DNA from: Candidatus Aenigmatarchaeota archaeon
GTDB lineage: Archaea; Aenigmatarchaeota; Aenigmatarchaeia; GW2011-AR5
Assembly: GCA_018304605.1 (NCBI GenBank)
Contig: JAGVVU010000013.1
Span: 1 to 38,935 of the forward strand
Direction of reading: 5' to 3'
Length of the DNA stretch: 38,935 bases
The position numbers and the translations under genes were made by a program. Shown in pieces: positions 10,870 through 20,493 of the stretch (position 1 is the first letter of the stretch; the number at the start of each line of letters is the position of its first letter). A model generated the notes under the pieces. The model was not told where the DNA came from, did not search any database, and worked only from the letters and a program-made list of their open reading frames with translations.

Positions 10870-11406
10870 TCACTCCTTCACTTTCAAATCATTTACGCGG
10901 CCTATGTCGGTGCCGTCGAGAAGATAGATCTTCGGATTTTTCAGTTTCGAAGCTATCGGCCCGTTGAACGTCCCCCTGTTCACCAGGAAATACCCGCACA
11001 ACTCATTGAATGCCGGCATGATTATGATCGTCTTGCCGCCCAGCCTTCCGCGCACCCAGACGGGCTCGTTGTACGTTGCGCCTACATCGTCGCGGAACTT
11101 AACGCAGAGATGGTTGTGGCCTATGACAATAATCCCCTTATCGCTCCTTATCCTGCGATGACCATGGGTGAAAATGTATCCGCCGACCGAGAAGGATTTC
11201 TGCACAGAGACCCTCTTGCCATCAACGAGCTTTTCTATGAAACCGTCATGGTTTCCCTTGACAATGATTATTTTCTTGAATTTCAGCAGCTCCAGAAATT
11301 CCGGAACCTCGCGCCTTTCCTGCGGGCTTATTCCGGCCGTTTTATGCTTCAGGTCGCCGACTATTATCAGTGACTCAGCTTTGGTGAGTTTCTTCAGACT
11401 GTTCAA
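10870..11406 (-). CDS. Lhr-associated metallophosphoesterase, N-terminus apparently truncated
   Basis: GDLKH, GNHDGF, FTHGHRR, GHNHL present; DxH motif I absent. Confidence 0.8.
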   Translation of the reverse strand: MNSLKKLTKAESLIIVGDLKHKTAGISPQERREVPEFLELLKFKKIIIVKGNHDGFIEKLVDGKRVSVQKSFSVGGYIFTHGHRRIRSDKGIIVIGHNHLCVKFRDDVGATYNEPVWVRGRLGGKTIIIMPAFNELCGYFLVNRGTFNGPIASKLKNPKIYLLDGTDIGRVNDLKVKE

Positions 11407-11488
11407 TCTTTCCGCCAGGCGCTTGACCTGGCTTGGCAGCGAGATGCCAGATTTCCACAGGTCTTTGGTATGCTAGAGGCTGGAAGAT

Positions 11489-13339
11489 TTAAAATAGCTT
11501 GATTTTGGAAAGAACCTGAAGCATAGCCAGATGTTTCTTGTCAATCTGCCGCTTCGATTTCTTTGTTGTCATGCCTGTTATCTTGGCTGATGTTGAATTT
11601 TTAATTTCTTCAATCACTACGCGGCTTTTGGAAAATACTTTCGAATCCTTGAGCAACAGCACATTGTATACGCCAGGTATCTGCAACGTGTAGTTCTTCC
11701 CGGAGAACTCAAAGTCCTGGCCGAGTATCAATATCTCGCAGCCTTCGCACGCAGTGAGCAGCACGCTGCTGTTAATCTTTTCTATACTCAGCTTCGGACG
11801 CCCGAGCACTTCTATTGGCACTATTATGTCCTCTTCTTTGTCCGACTTGAGCCTGACCTTCATCGTGTAGTTACCCGGCTCTGTGCCGTTTTCTATCTTT
11901 TTAGCCAGGACAACCAAGCCGCTTGCATTCAGGTCTTTCCTGTTCGCGTCCCACGAGCCTTTGCCATTCCACTCTGACACAGGCTTGTTTCCGCTGTAAA
12001 CGTACGAGTATATCGAAAAGCTGCTGGCAGATACATTTACAATAGTTTCGAAAGGCTCATTGACGTAAACCTTGGATGGGTATGACAGAAGTTCCATACT
12101 CTTTTTTGGATCAGAAGCACCGGTGCTACCTGAATTGCTTGGACTGCTTTCTGAACTGCTGCCAAGTGCGCTACGTGCTTGGAAGCCTTTTACAACAATG
12201 AGCTTCTCGGCTGAGTTATCAGACACATTGTCCTGGCAGCCTGTCCTGAGCACGGCTTTTATCTTGTACGCTTCTGTTCCTGTTATGCTGTCCGGCGTCC
12301 ACTGACGGTCAACTGACTTGTAGCACGAGAATTCCTGGGTTGTATTTAATTTTGCCTTGACGTAAGATCCGAAAAGGTCCTCGATCCAGTATTCGACATC
12401 CACCGATGTCTCGTTGCACATGCTGTCAGCAAGAAGCAGCCTGTATTCGAGCGTTGCGGTGCCGTTAGCAATGCTTTCTGAAGATATCGAAACTGACGTG
12501 TTGCACTGCTTCTGCGCTTCGCTTGCCGCAACTGTCCTGCAGACATCATTGTTTGACAGGTTTGCGTCGCTGAATGACAGATTTGATACGTAGCCGCATA
12601 TCGTGTAGTTGCCAGCAGCAGCCGGCGCCCAGCTGCCCGCCTCCATAGAGCAGCCTACCTCTCTAGAAAATGAGCCGGTTACAGAAGAAGGTGTTATATT
12701 GTATGATACTGTTACATTGTCTAAAGTTGTGCATGTTTTGTTGTCTATATCTATTTTGAATAATGATGTGTATGTCTGATTTACAGTCGCGTTTTCTATA
12801 TAAACAGACAGTCTTACATCAGTAATATTTACAGTTGCATTGACAATCGCATTCGCCCCATTATTAGCTGCACCGGGCGTCGGGTCACACTCTACAAATC
12901 CCCGGCAAAGGGCTTTCCCATTACCGTTGGCACCATAAGAACTTTCATAGAATATTATGTCTTCCTTGATGCCATTGCTAAGGTTCAGCGTATCGTTGGT
13001 ATTTCTAAGGCTGATGGACAACTCGATTATCGTATAGTTGAACTCACCCAACAATCCATTGTTATTTCCCCATACCGACTCGAAGCTGCTGTTGCCTGTT
13101 AATCTATTAGTTATCACCAGATAACTTCCGTCTGGCATGGAATTGTTCCCCAGCGGCTGACTATCGAATGTCCAACCGGATGTATCGGTATTGGTTCCGT
13201 TATTGTATATCTCAACCCATTCACACAGGTCGTTGGAGCAGTTGGGGTTGTACATTATCTCACTCACTTGGAGATTCCATATTGGTTTTGGCAGGAAAAA
13301 TAGAACAACTATGGCTATTAGCAAGAATTTACCATACAT
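11489..13339 (-). CDS. secreted lamin-tail-domain surface protein with Ig/CARDB-like repeats
   Basis: Signal peptide; LQVSEIMYNPN...EWVEIYNNGT...WTF lamin-tail signature; many N-x-S/T sequons. Confidence 0.8.
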   Translation of the reverse strand: MYGKFLLIAIVVLFFLPKPIWNLQVSEIMYNPNCSNDLCEWVEIYNNGTNTDTSGWTFDSQPLGNNSMPDGSYLVITNRLTGNSSFESVWGNNNGLLGEFNYTIIELSISLRNTNDTLNLSNGIKEDIIFYESSYGANGNGKALCRGFVECDPTPGAANNGANAIVNATVNITDVRLSVYIENATVNQTYTSLFKIDIDNKTCTTLDNVTVSYNITPSSVTGSFSREVGCSMEAGSWAPAAAGNYTICGYVSNLSFSDANLSNNDVCRTVAASEAQKQCNTSVSISSESIANGTATLEYRLLLADSMCNETSVDVEYWIEDLFGSYVKAKLNTTQEFSCYKSVDRQWTPDSITGTEAYKIKAVLRTGCQDNVSDNSAEKLIVVKGFQARSALGSSSESSPSNSGSTGASDPKKSMELLSYPSKVYVNEPFETIVNVSASSFSIYSYVYSGNKPVSEWNGKGSWDANRKDLNASGLVVLAKKIENGTEPGNYTMKVRLKSDKEEDIIVPIEVLGRPKLSIEKINSSVLLTACEGCEILILGQDFEFSGKNYTLQIPGVYNVLLLKDSKVFSKSRVVIEEIKNSTSAKITGMTTKKSKRQIDKKHLAMLQVLSKIKLF

Positions 13340-13392
13340 AAAGATACGGGGAGGAGGGTTTTTAAGAGTTATCTATGTAATTATAGTTAGTT

Positions 13393-13462
13393 GGTGATGA
13401 GGCTCACCGTTAAACGCCGAAAGGCTGATAGCTTCTAATTCTTCGGAGGTGAGCCATCTGAA
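13393..13462 (+). ncRNA. candidate k-turn-containing structured RNA / leader element
   Basis: GTGATGA + GGCTCACC ... GGTGAGCC + A + TCTGA; internal GCC-GAAA-GGC tetraloop hairpin. Confidence 0.35.
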
Positions 13463-13865
13463 AAGATCCTACAGATTATACGTGTATGAAATCTTTGAAA
13501 ATCTTGGCAGAATAGAAGAGATTTGCGCGTCTGTATCCTTTTATTTCTCAAAGATTTATGACTTAGAGAAGAATTTCGGCAATAGGAGCAAGTACGCGAC
13601 GATATCAAGACAGACCGTATTTTTGGCTATCCAAAGGTCAAATTCTATGATGCTTGAAATAATAAGAAAGATGGAAATTGTTCGACAGAATAAAATAATT
13701 AAAACAGACAATATAGAGCCATTAATTTCGGAAATTCACGACAGGATAGAATCGATAAAAAAATCTTACAGCCAAGAGAAGTATGAAGGCATTGTAAAAC
13801 AACTGGGAGAAATAGGAGACAAGTGCAATGAAACTAAAATTGTATTTCAAGAACTCTTGAAGTGA
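13449..13865 (+). CDS. hypothetical helical protein (start uncertain)
   Basis: Intact ORF; GTG start lies inside the 13393-13462 stem. Confidence 0.5.
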   Translation: MSHLKRSYRLYVYEIFENLGRIEEICASVSFYFSKIYDLEKNFGNRSKYATISRQTVFLAIQRSNSMMLEIIRKMEIVRQNKIIKTDNIEPLISEIHDRIESIKKSYSQEKYEGIVKQLGEIGDKCNETKIVFQELLK

Positions 13866-14026
13866 TTTGTACGATTTTCCGCCCAGTCAATATTGTTTTC
13901 CCATATTAATTATCTCTGAGACTTGTAGGGAAACAACTGGCTGGGCAAGCAGCAGCAAAACCGGCAAAATCAGCCATTTGGCATGCATTAATCTTTCAAA
14001 ATGAGTGCTTATAAAATTAGCTCTGA

Positions 14027-14434
14027 TCAGCAAATTATCTGGTCGCTATTTCCCGGCGCTGTCACCCTTATCGTGCTGCTGCCTGAGCATACAGCTGCAG
14101 TTGACGAGCATGCGAATACAGAACCTGCGGCCTGCGGCACGCTTGGGCAATTACCACTCGTAGTTGCCGTGCCATTGACAAATATGGCGACTGCACTGGC
14201 CGGAATGCTCTGGCTGCCCGTATTCCTGAGATTTACCGCCGTGCCGGCTGCGCTTTCTATCCTGATCTTTTGCGCCTGCTGGCTCAGCTGCTGCTGAAGC
14301 TGTGTGTCCGTGCTGTCCGTTGCCGTCTGCGCAACCCTCTGGAACCAGACGAAGGCGAAGCCCACCATCGATATCGTGATAAGTAACAGCAAAATTATAG
14401 CAATCACGGGTGTAATACCTTTCATTAAGCTCAC
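14027..14434 (-). CDS. archaeal type IV pilin-like protein
   Basis: Class III signal-like MKGITPVIAIILLLLITISMVGFAFVWF, Gln/Ser/Thr-rich remainder. Confidence 0.85.
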   Translation of the reverse strand: MSLMKGITPVIAIILLLLITISMVGFAFVWFQRVAQTATDSTDTQLQQQLSQQAQKIRIESAAGTAVNLRNTGSQSIPASAVAIFVNGTATTSGNCPSVPQAAGSVFACSSTAAVCSGSSTIRVTAPGNSDQIIC

Positions 14435-14467
14435 TCTATTATTTCTTTTGTCGGCAAGTGGTATATA

Positions 14468-14497
14468 AAGCTTAATTCAGAAAATTGAATTAAGCTT
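14468..14497. promoter_or_regulatory. 12-bp inverted repeat abutting pilin TATA box
   Basis: AAGCTTAATTCA-GAAAAT-TGAATTAAGCTT beside GTATATAAAG, upstream of 14434. Confidence 0.5.
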
Positions 14498-14562
14498 GTA
14501 CAGGAGAATGCAACCGAATAAAACAGCATTCGCATGTCAACAACCTTGAAGTCAAACAACAC

Positions 14563-16010
14563 TTAGCAATTCCTCAACCTCATCATTTTCTGATACCTGC
14601 AAAGCCCCGAAAGGGCATCGGCAGCTGTTTCCGGGGATGAGTAAGTCGGGACACCTTTCTCCTCCAACATCTTCCTGTGCAGGCTGGTATACTCCCCGCC
14701 CGCCATGCAGACCAATATCGGCTTCTTGAAACGTTTTGCGGACGCAATGACGTCAACAATCTCGGAATCCAGCGAGGATATCTGCATCAGAAGTATGGCA
14801 AGCACAGCGTCAACATTATCATCGTTCAGCACAAGCGGAAGAACGGATTTGTAGCGTGCCGTGTCCGCGTCGCCTGTCAGGTCCAGCGGGTTTGATACCG
14901 AAGCATAGAGCGGCACATGAGCTTTCACCTGATTTGCCGTCTTGTCTGACAGCTTGGACAGGCGCAAACCGCCCTGGATAAGCGCATCGGCTGCCAATAT
15001 TCCGAATCCGCCGCCGTCTGTTATCACGTGCACCCGATTGTTCCTTGGGATCGGCTGGCTGAAAGCTTTTGCAAGGCCGAAAAGCTTTTCAACATGCCGC
15101 TGAAGATGCCGGCTTCGCCCGCCATAGAGGCTGTGTGCGAGGCTACCGCCTTTTTTGTCTGGCTGGTCTTGCCGGCCTTGACAACTATTACCGGCTTGGT
15201 AGAAACCTTGAGCTTCTCATAAAGCATGCGATAATCCTTCGAGCCTTCGACGTACATGCAAATCGTCTTTGTCTTCTCATCGTCTAGCAGGTAATTCAGC
15301 ATGTCCGTCTCGTTGACGTCAACCATGTTTCCGAGCGAGACGAACTTGGAAATGCCTATCCCCTCAAAGGAAGCCGAGTCCAGAGCGGCGGAGCCGAATG
15401 CCCCCGACTGGGAGACAAAGGCGATATTTCCCTGGCGCGGGCGCTGCTGGCGATGACGGAGGTTGAATACGGTGTCCACGCCAGAATAAGCGTCATACAG
15501 CCCGATAACATTCGGGCCGATTATTCGCATGTCCCCCCTTGCTCTTTTTATGGCCTCCTCGCCTTCTGCATTGCCCGCCTCTGCAAAGCCGGATGTGATT
15601 ATGACAGCCGCCTTGACGCCCTTTTCCCTGCATTCCACAACTGACTGCAGTACAGACTTGGCAGGCACAACTATGACGGCCAGGTCGACAGAGCCTCCGA
15701 CGTCCTTGATGCTCCTGTAACATTTCTTGCCAAGGACTTCGCCGGCATTCGGATTTACGGGAAAGACCTTCTTTTCCAGAAGGTTCCTGAATATTATGTG
15801 CCCGAACTTTTTCGGATTGCGGGATGCACCGATGACGGCAATGCTCTTTGGGTTGAAGAAGCTGTCCAAATCAGAGCCCATGCAAAGTAATTGACCCGTG
15901 CTGTATAAATCTATTATTTCTTGGATGATAGTCCTCTTAACCGTCCAGGAGAAATAGGAACTCCTCCTCCATAATGTATATGAAAGCTTTGTTGTATACC
16001 TATCTTGCAT
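14563..16010 (-). pseudogene. acyl/acetyl-CoA synthetase (ADP-forming) alpha subunit, frame-disrupted (ORFs 15024-16010 and 14563-15033)
   Basis: FFNPKSIAVIGASRNPKKFG, ASHTASMAG; downstream frame reads VEKLFGLAKAFSQPIPRNNRVHVITDGGGFG before the GTG of ORF 2. Confidence 0.8.
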
Positions 16011-16240
16011 CGTGGATATACTTTCCTAAGCTCCTTGTAGAATCTATAAGCCCGTTCCGGTGAATCCGCCGTTACGCTTCTTCTTACTGCGCTGCCGGTC
16101 TTCCAGTACTCTGTCGCCCTTAATTTGTATTCGATCTCAATATACGCGCAATGTTCTACACCTTCGGTCAAAATTGGCGGAAGATGATTTTTTGGAATAT
16201 TTTTAAGGCCCCTCAGTTTCATGCATATGCCTATTTTCAA
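15914..16240 (-). CDS. hypothetical protein
   Basis: ORF between ACD alpha and PorB; overlaps the 5' extension of the ACD alpha ORF (its real start is probably near 15880). Confidence 0.4.
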   Translation of the reverse strand: MKIGICMKLRGLKNIPKNHLPPILTEGVEHCAYIEIEYKLRATEYWKTGSAVRRSVTADSPERAYRFYKELRKVYPRCKIGIQQSFHIHYGGGVPISPGRLRGLSSKK

Positions 16241-16275
16241 AATCTTCTTAAAGCTAAGAACCAGCCAGACACAAC

Positions 16276-17079
16276 TTACAATAATCTCCCGTCGCCGAGC
16301 ATCTTCCAGCTCCTGTTGACGTGTTCCTGGACAGACTGGACCTTGTCAGAAGGTATCTGGAACTTTTTCTGTACATGGTTGAAGCTCTCGACGGGCTCCA
16401 GCCTGTTTGGGCGCTTGGTGATAGTGACTACACTGTTTTCCACTTCGAAAAGCGGCCAAAGGCCCGTCTCGACTGCCACACGCCCGACTTCTATTGTGTT
16501 GGAAGGCTCGTATCCCCACGATTCCGGGGAAGGGCACAGGACTTCAATGAAACGGAAGCCTGCCATGGCATGCGCCTTCTTCAGTTTCACAATATAATCT
16601 TCGGGATGAGCCACGCTTGCGGTGGCCGCATAGCTTGCCGAGCCTGCCACGTGCCTGCATAGCGCCCTTTCGCTCTTGTAGTTCATTGCATTGTAGCCGA
16701 AGTCATTCGCACAGACATAAAGGACGTCTTCCTTTACGTTTGCAATCGATGCGAGATTCATCGCAGTCGCACCATCGCCCGCGAAAGCGACCACTTTCGT
16801 GCCGGGCTTCTTTTCCATGCCTTTTTCGCCTCTGGACGACGCATTCTGCGTCATGCCGCTTTGAGAAACGCCGCGCGCGACCGATGCCGCATTAGGACCG
16901 GCATGAACGAAAGGCATTCCATTGATGAAAGGGGTCATGGTCCCTGTGGAATTGACAAGAATTATATTGTCAAGCGTCTGGAGCAGCAGCTTCAGGGCAA
17001 GCATCGAGCCGGATCCCGGCGGGCCGTCCCCGAAATTCTTTAGCGGCTTAAGCTCGCTCACGTTGACGTCAATGGGCAT
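16276..17079 (-). CDS. pyruvate/2-oxoacid:ferredoxin oxidoreductase beta subunit-like, lacking cluster cysteines
   Basis: VVAFAGDGATAMNLASIANVKEDVLYVCANDFGYNAMN; GPPGSGS replaces the CxGCG motif. Confidence 0.85.
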   Translation of the reverse strand: MPIDVNVSELKPLKNFGDGPPGSGSMLALKLLLQTLDNIILVNSTGTMTPFINGMPFVHAGPNAASVARGVSQSGMTQNASSRGEKGMEKKPGTKVVAFAGDGATAMNLASIANVKEDVLYVCANDFGYNAMNYKSERALCRHVAGSASYAATASVAHPEDYIVKLKKAHAMAGFRFIEVLCPSPESWGYEPSNTIEVGRVAVETGLWPLFEVENSVVTITKRPNRLEPVESFNHVQKKFQIPSDKVQSVQEHVNRSWKMLGDGRLL

Positions 17080-17194
17080 TTTCTCATCTTGTTCTGCAAA
17101 GCTTATAAGCACTTTATTGATATTTTTACCATTATGTATGGCTCGAGAAGAACGCCGACTTTACAACCTCTTCCCAAGATTAGCCGGGCTGATT

Positions 17195-17422
17195 CTATTT
17201 TCTAAACTTTATAAGCAGACCGCTCGTGTACATCAGAACAAGTCCGAGAAGCACCAAAAACATCTCATTGTTAAGAAGCGGCACGCTGTCCATTATACTT
17301 GACAGGCCGCGCCAGAACAGTATGAACCCGAAGACGCCTATTATCGCAAGAAGCACGCGTTCCGTATGGTTGAGCTCGTATCGCTTTACCCGGTGATGAA
17401 CACTTTTCTTTGCCTTTGCCAT
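17195..17422 (-). CDS. small two-TM membrane protein
   Basis: Two hydrophobic segments, basic N-terminus; TATA-like sequence upstream. Confidence 0.6.
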   Translation of the reverse strand: MAKAKKSVHHRVKRYELNHTERVLLAIIGVFGFILFWRGLSSIMDSVPLLNNEMFLVLLGLVLMYTSGLLIKFRK

Positions 17423-17642
17423 TGAAATTACAATTGACTTGCAGCGTATTTATACTTTTGGAACTATCATACTCGGGTGGCGATGAGAAGATCGTCCCAG
17501 TGGGATGAGACAATGACGTACGAAGTACGTCGTCCAGTCAGATGACCATACGGGTAGCTTTTGAGCCATCCAATCCTTTTCTTTGTCAAAGAAAGCCGTT
17601 TATGAAAAAGAAACATATTAAGATACGGAACATATTATTTCT

Positions 17643-18077
17643 ATGCCAATGAGACGCGGCCGGCAACTCTACAGCAAGAAGTATGACGAGGCGATGGAGC
17701 TGCACAAGGAAGGGAAGAGCATCAACGAGATAGCCACTTCATTGGGCGTTTCTTATTCTGCTGCCTACCACTGGATAAAGGGACTGAGGAAGCCGGAGCC
17801 TGGAAACGTAAATGAATTCGAGAGCTATTTCAGGGAAAACGGTCCCATGCCTGCCATAGAAATCGAGAAGAAATTCCAGAAACACAACGAGCTGTTCCTG
17901 ATGAGCAACAAGCGCGGCATGAAGGTAAGACGGAAAGTTCTTCAGCGACGCTTTGCAGGCTACGCTACATGGTATTATATGGAAGGCCAGGAAGCATTGC
18001 TTGACAAACGCCTTGAGGAACTGTTTTCCAAGATAAAAGACGTCAGGGAGAAGTTAAAGGATGAAATGTTCAAGTGA
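17643..18077 (+). CDS. helix-turn-helix DNA-binding protein
   Basis: YDEAMELHKEGKSINEIATSLGVSYSAAYHWIKGL. Confidence 0.8.
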   Translation: MPMRRGRQLYSKKYDEAMELHKEGKSINEIATSLGVSYSAAYHWIKGLRKPEPGNVNEFESYFRENGPMPAIEIEKKFQKHNELFLMSNKRGMKVRRKVLQRRFAGYATWYYMEGQEALLDKRLEELFSKIKDVREKLKDEMFK

Positions 18078-18118
18078 ATTTTCAACACTTTAAAAAGTTA
18101 TAGATCTTCCTTTTAAAT

Positions 18119-19257
18119 GTGTCTAATCACCTCGCAAGGTACAGCGCAAGATTTGGAAATCATCCAAAGATAACAGCAGCCGCGGCAAACGCAGATAGTT
18201 ACTGGTCAACCGATTTGATTAGAAGACTCGACCTCATTTTTACAGACAGAAATTATGCTTCTGCCTTTTTTGATTCCATAAGCACCGAAATGCTGGCATC
18301 TATGATGCGGACATGTGTTTGCTTCCGACACCTGAAATATGGGCGGCTGCACAGGAAGCCGGCGCAGATGAATTGTTCAAATCCGCGCAGGCTGGCATAG
18401 AAGCCGGAAGGTTTGATTATGCCAACCCGCTTCATGTTGAACTGGAATACACACGTCATAAGGCCAGCGAGCGCGAAAGAGGATACATGCCATTTTCGTT
18501 TGACCATTTCATACAGCTTCCATGGTTGGGTGACAGGAATTTGATAATGACCGACAGCGTTTATGCACAGGTCGAGGAGACGGCAAAACAGGCTGCCGAG
18601 GTTTTCAAATATATTTCAACCAGACAAAATGGCAATCCACTACTTGTTATCGGAAATAAAAGATATGGCAGCTACTTTGTCGTCAGACCGATAGAAGAAC
18701 GCCTGACAAAAGAAGGGGTAAGCGTAGTCCACGAGTATGTAACTTCATTCAACTACGGGTATCCACAAGGCTTTTCGGCATTCGGAGGGCCGACCAATGA
18801 AGTCATGAGATGGATAAACGACAACGGTCCTGATGTTATTGTTGTTGACGGGACAAAAAATGCAGAGAGCAACGGTCGCGCAAGATTCCCCGCGTCATTC
18901 TGGGGTTATATCAATGCCTTTGAGCTGTATAATTCAGGCAAATGCGCAAAATGGTGTGGCGAAGTGCACCGTTACAAAATAACTTTCTGGGCACCTGAGA
19001 TGACAGAAAAATTTTTTGTAGGCGGTCATGCATTTTCCCCCGGCAACGGGCAATACGACCGCGAGGCTACGATGGTATCATCTACGGGCTCATGTTCCTA
19101 CGCTTATTTTGACGACCCGGAAGGATACGTCGAATATAATAGAGTATATGGATTTGCGCAAAACGGCTTCGTATCGAAACCGCTTGCAAAAAATGAAGAT
19201 ATGTTTGTTTCAGCTGTGCAGAGGGAAATCAAAGAAAGAGTAGGCAAATACCTATAG
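18119..19257 (+). pseudogene. hypothetical protein split by apparent -1 frameshift (ORFs 18119-18400 and 18313-19257)
   Basis: ...FFDSISTEMLA / GIYDADMCLLPTPEIWAAAQEAGADELF reads through if one base is restored near 18297-18302. Confidence 0.55.
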
Positions 19258-19402
19258 CCAAGGCCGGAGATATGGATGCCAAAAGACAATTTGATGAGTT
19301 GCCGCACGTCAAAAAGAACGCATGACACCCATATTGAGCCAGCCCATTGAAAATGACTGAAACGGCAGAGTCCCGTTTATGCTAGCAATACACGACGTGA
19401 TT

Positions 19403-20455
19403 TTACAGCCACAATCTTAGGTCTTTCTCAGACTTCTCGACACGCGTTACTGCATCAATAAAGTCTTTCTCGGAAGGATATTTGCCTAAGCATATCAACT
19501 GGCTGCCTTTTCCTATATGCGCACGCAGTATTCCGCCTATTCCTACTGATATTGCCTGCTCAAAAACTACAATCTTCTTCACGTTCTGCAGGACAGCTTC
19601 CACGGCGGCTTTCGGCCAAGGCCTGAAAACGCGAATCCGCAGCACGCCGACTTTTTTGCCCTGCTCGCGCAGCTTCTTCGCCACGGCTTTTGCAGTCGCC
19701 GAATGATATCCCATCGTCACTATTATTGTTTCCGCGTCCTCTGTCATGTAGCGGTCCACGAGCCCGTGGAACCGGTGGAATTTCTGCTTCCACTTCTCGC
19801 CTGCCTTGTTGATCAAATCAGCTGCGTTTTCCATGGCTTTGTTCTGCTGCAGTTTCTGCTCGTCATATTTGTCCGAATAGATGTCAAAGCTCAATTTGCC
19901 GCTGACAAGCTTCGGCGCGTTAAATTTCGGCAGGAAGCTTTTCACAGACTGTTCTGTTGCTATCTGCACAGGCTCCATCAGGCTTGGCAGCCCGTCTATG
20001 TTCACTATAGAAGGCAGCATGACCTTACTGTCCTCGCCTATCCTGTATGCCAGCACAACCGTGTCGTGGATTTCCTGGTTGCTTTCAGGAAAAAACATCA
20101 GGTATCCCGCATCCCGAAGGGCCATGACCGCAGAATTGTCAGGCTTCAGGCCGTGCAGGCTACGTGACACATTCACAGCCACGAAAGGCAGGCGCATGAA
20201 CGGCGCTGCGAGAACTTCGTATGCCAAAGGCGACGAGCAGGGCACAAATGTCCTCATGCCAGTAGCAGAACCGATTGCGGCGGCGAAGGCGCCGCCCGCA
20301 GATTCAAGGTCGAATATCTTGCAGCTGTGTATCTTTGAGAGCTTCCTGGCTATCTCTACCGAGAGCGGCGCGGGAAAATGCGGCACTGACTGAACGCATG
20401 CCGACTTTGCGCCATAAGCTGCTGCGTCAGTTGCGGATAAAATATCTCCTTTCAT
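19403..20455 (-). CDS. porA: pyruvate:ferredoxin oxidoreductase alpha subunit-like
   Basis: GDILSATDAAAYGAKSA, LESAGGAFAAAIGSATGMRTF, VFRPWP...VVFEQAISVGIGG. Confidence 0.85.
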   Translation of the reverse strand: MKGDILSATDAAAYGAKSACVQSVPHFPAPLSVEIARKLSKIHSCKIFDLESAGGAFAAAIGSATGMRTFVPCSSPLAYEVLAAPFMRLPFVAVNVSRSLHGLKPDNSAVMALRDAGYLMFFPESNQEIHDTVVLAYRIGEDSKVMLPSIVNIDGLPSLMEPVQIATEQSVKSFLPKFNAPKLVSGKLSFDIYSDKYDEQKLQQNKAMENAADLINKAGEKWKQKFHRFHGLVDRYMTEDAETIIVTMGYHSATAKAVAKKLREQGKKVGVLRIRVFRPWPKAAVEAVLQNVKKIVVFEQAISVGIGGILRAHIGKGSQLICLGKYPSEKDFIDAVTRVEKSEKDLRLWL

Positions 20456-20493
20456 TATAAACCCCTTTCTTCTCCGATGATATACCTACCAAC

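Noticed and set aside
13393-13462. Classical compact box C/D sRNA
   Set aside because: C and D boxes are present but the internal D'/C' arrangement and guide spacing do not fit; kept only as a k-turn element
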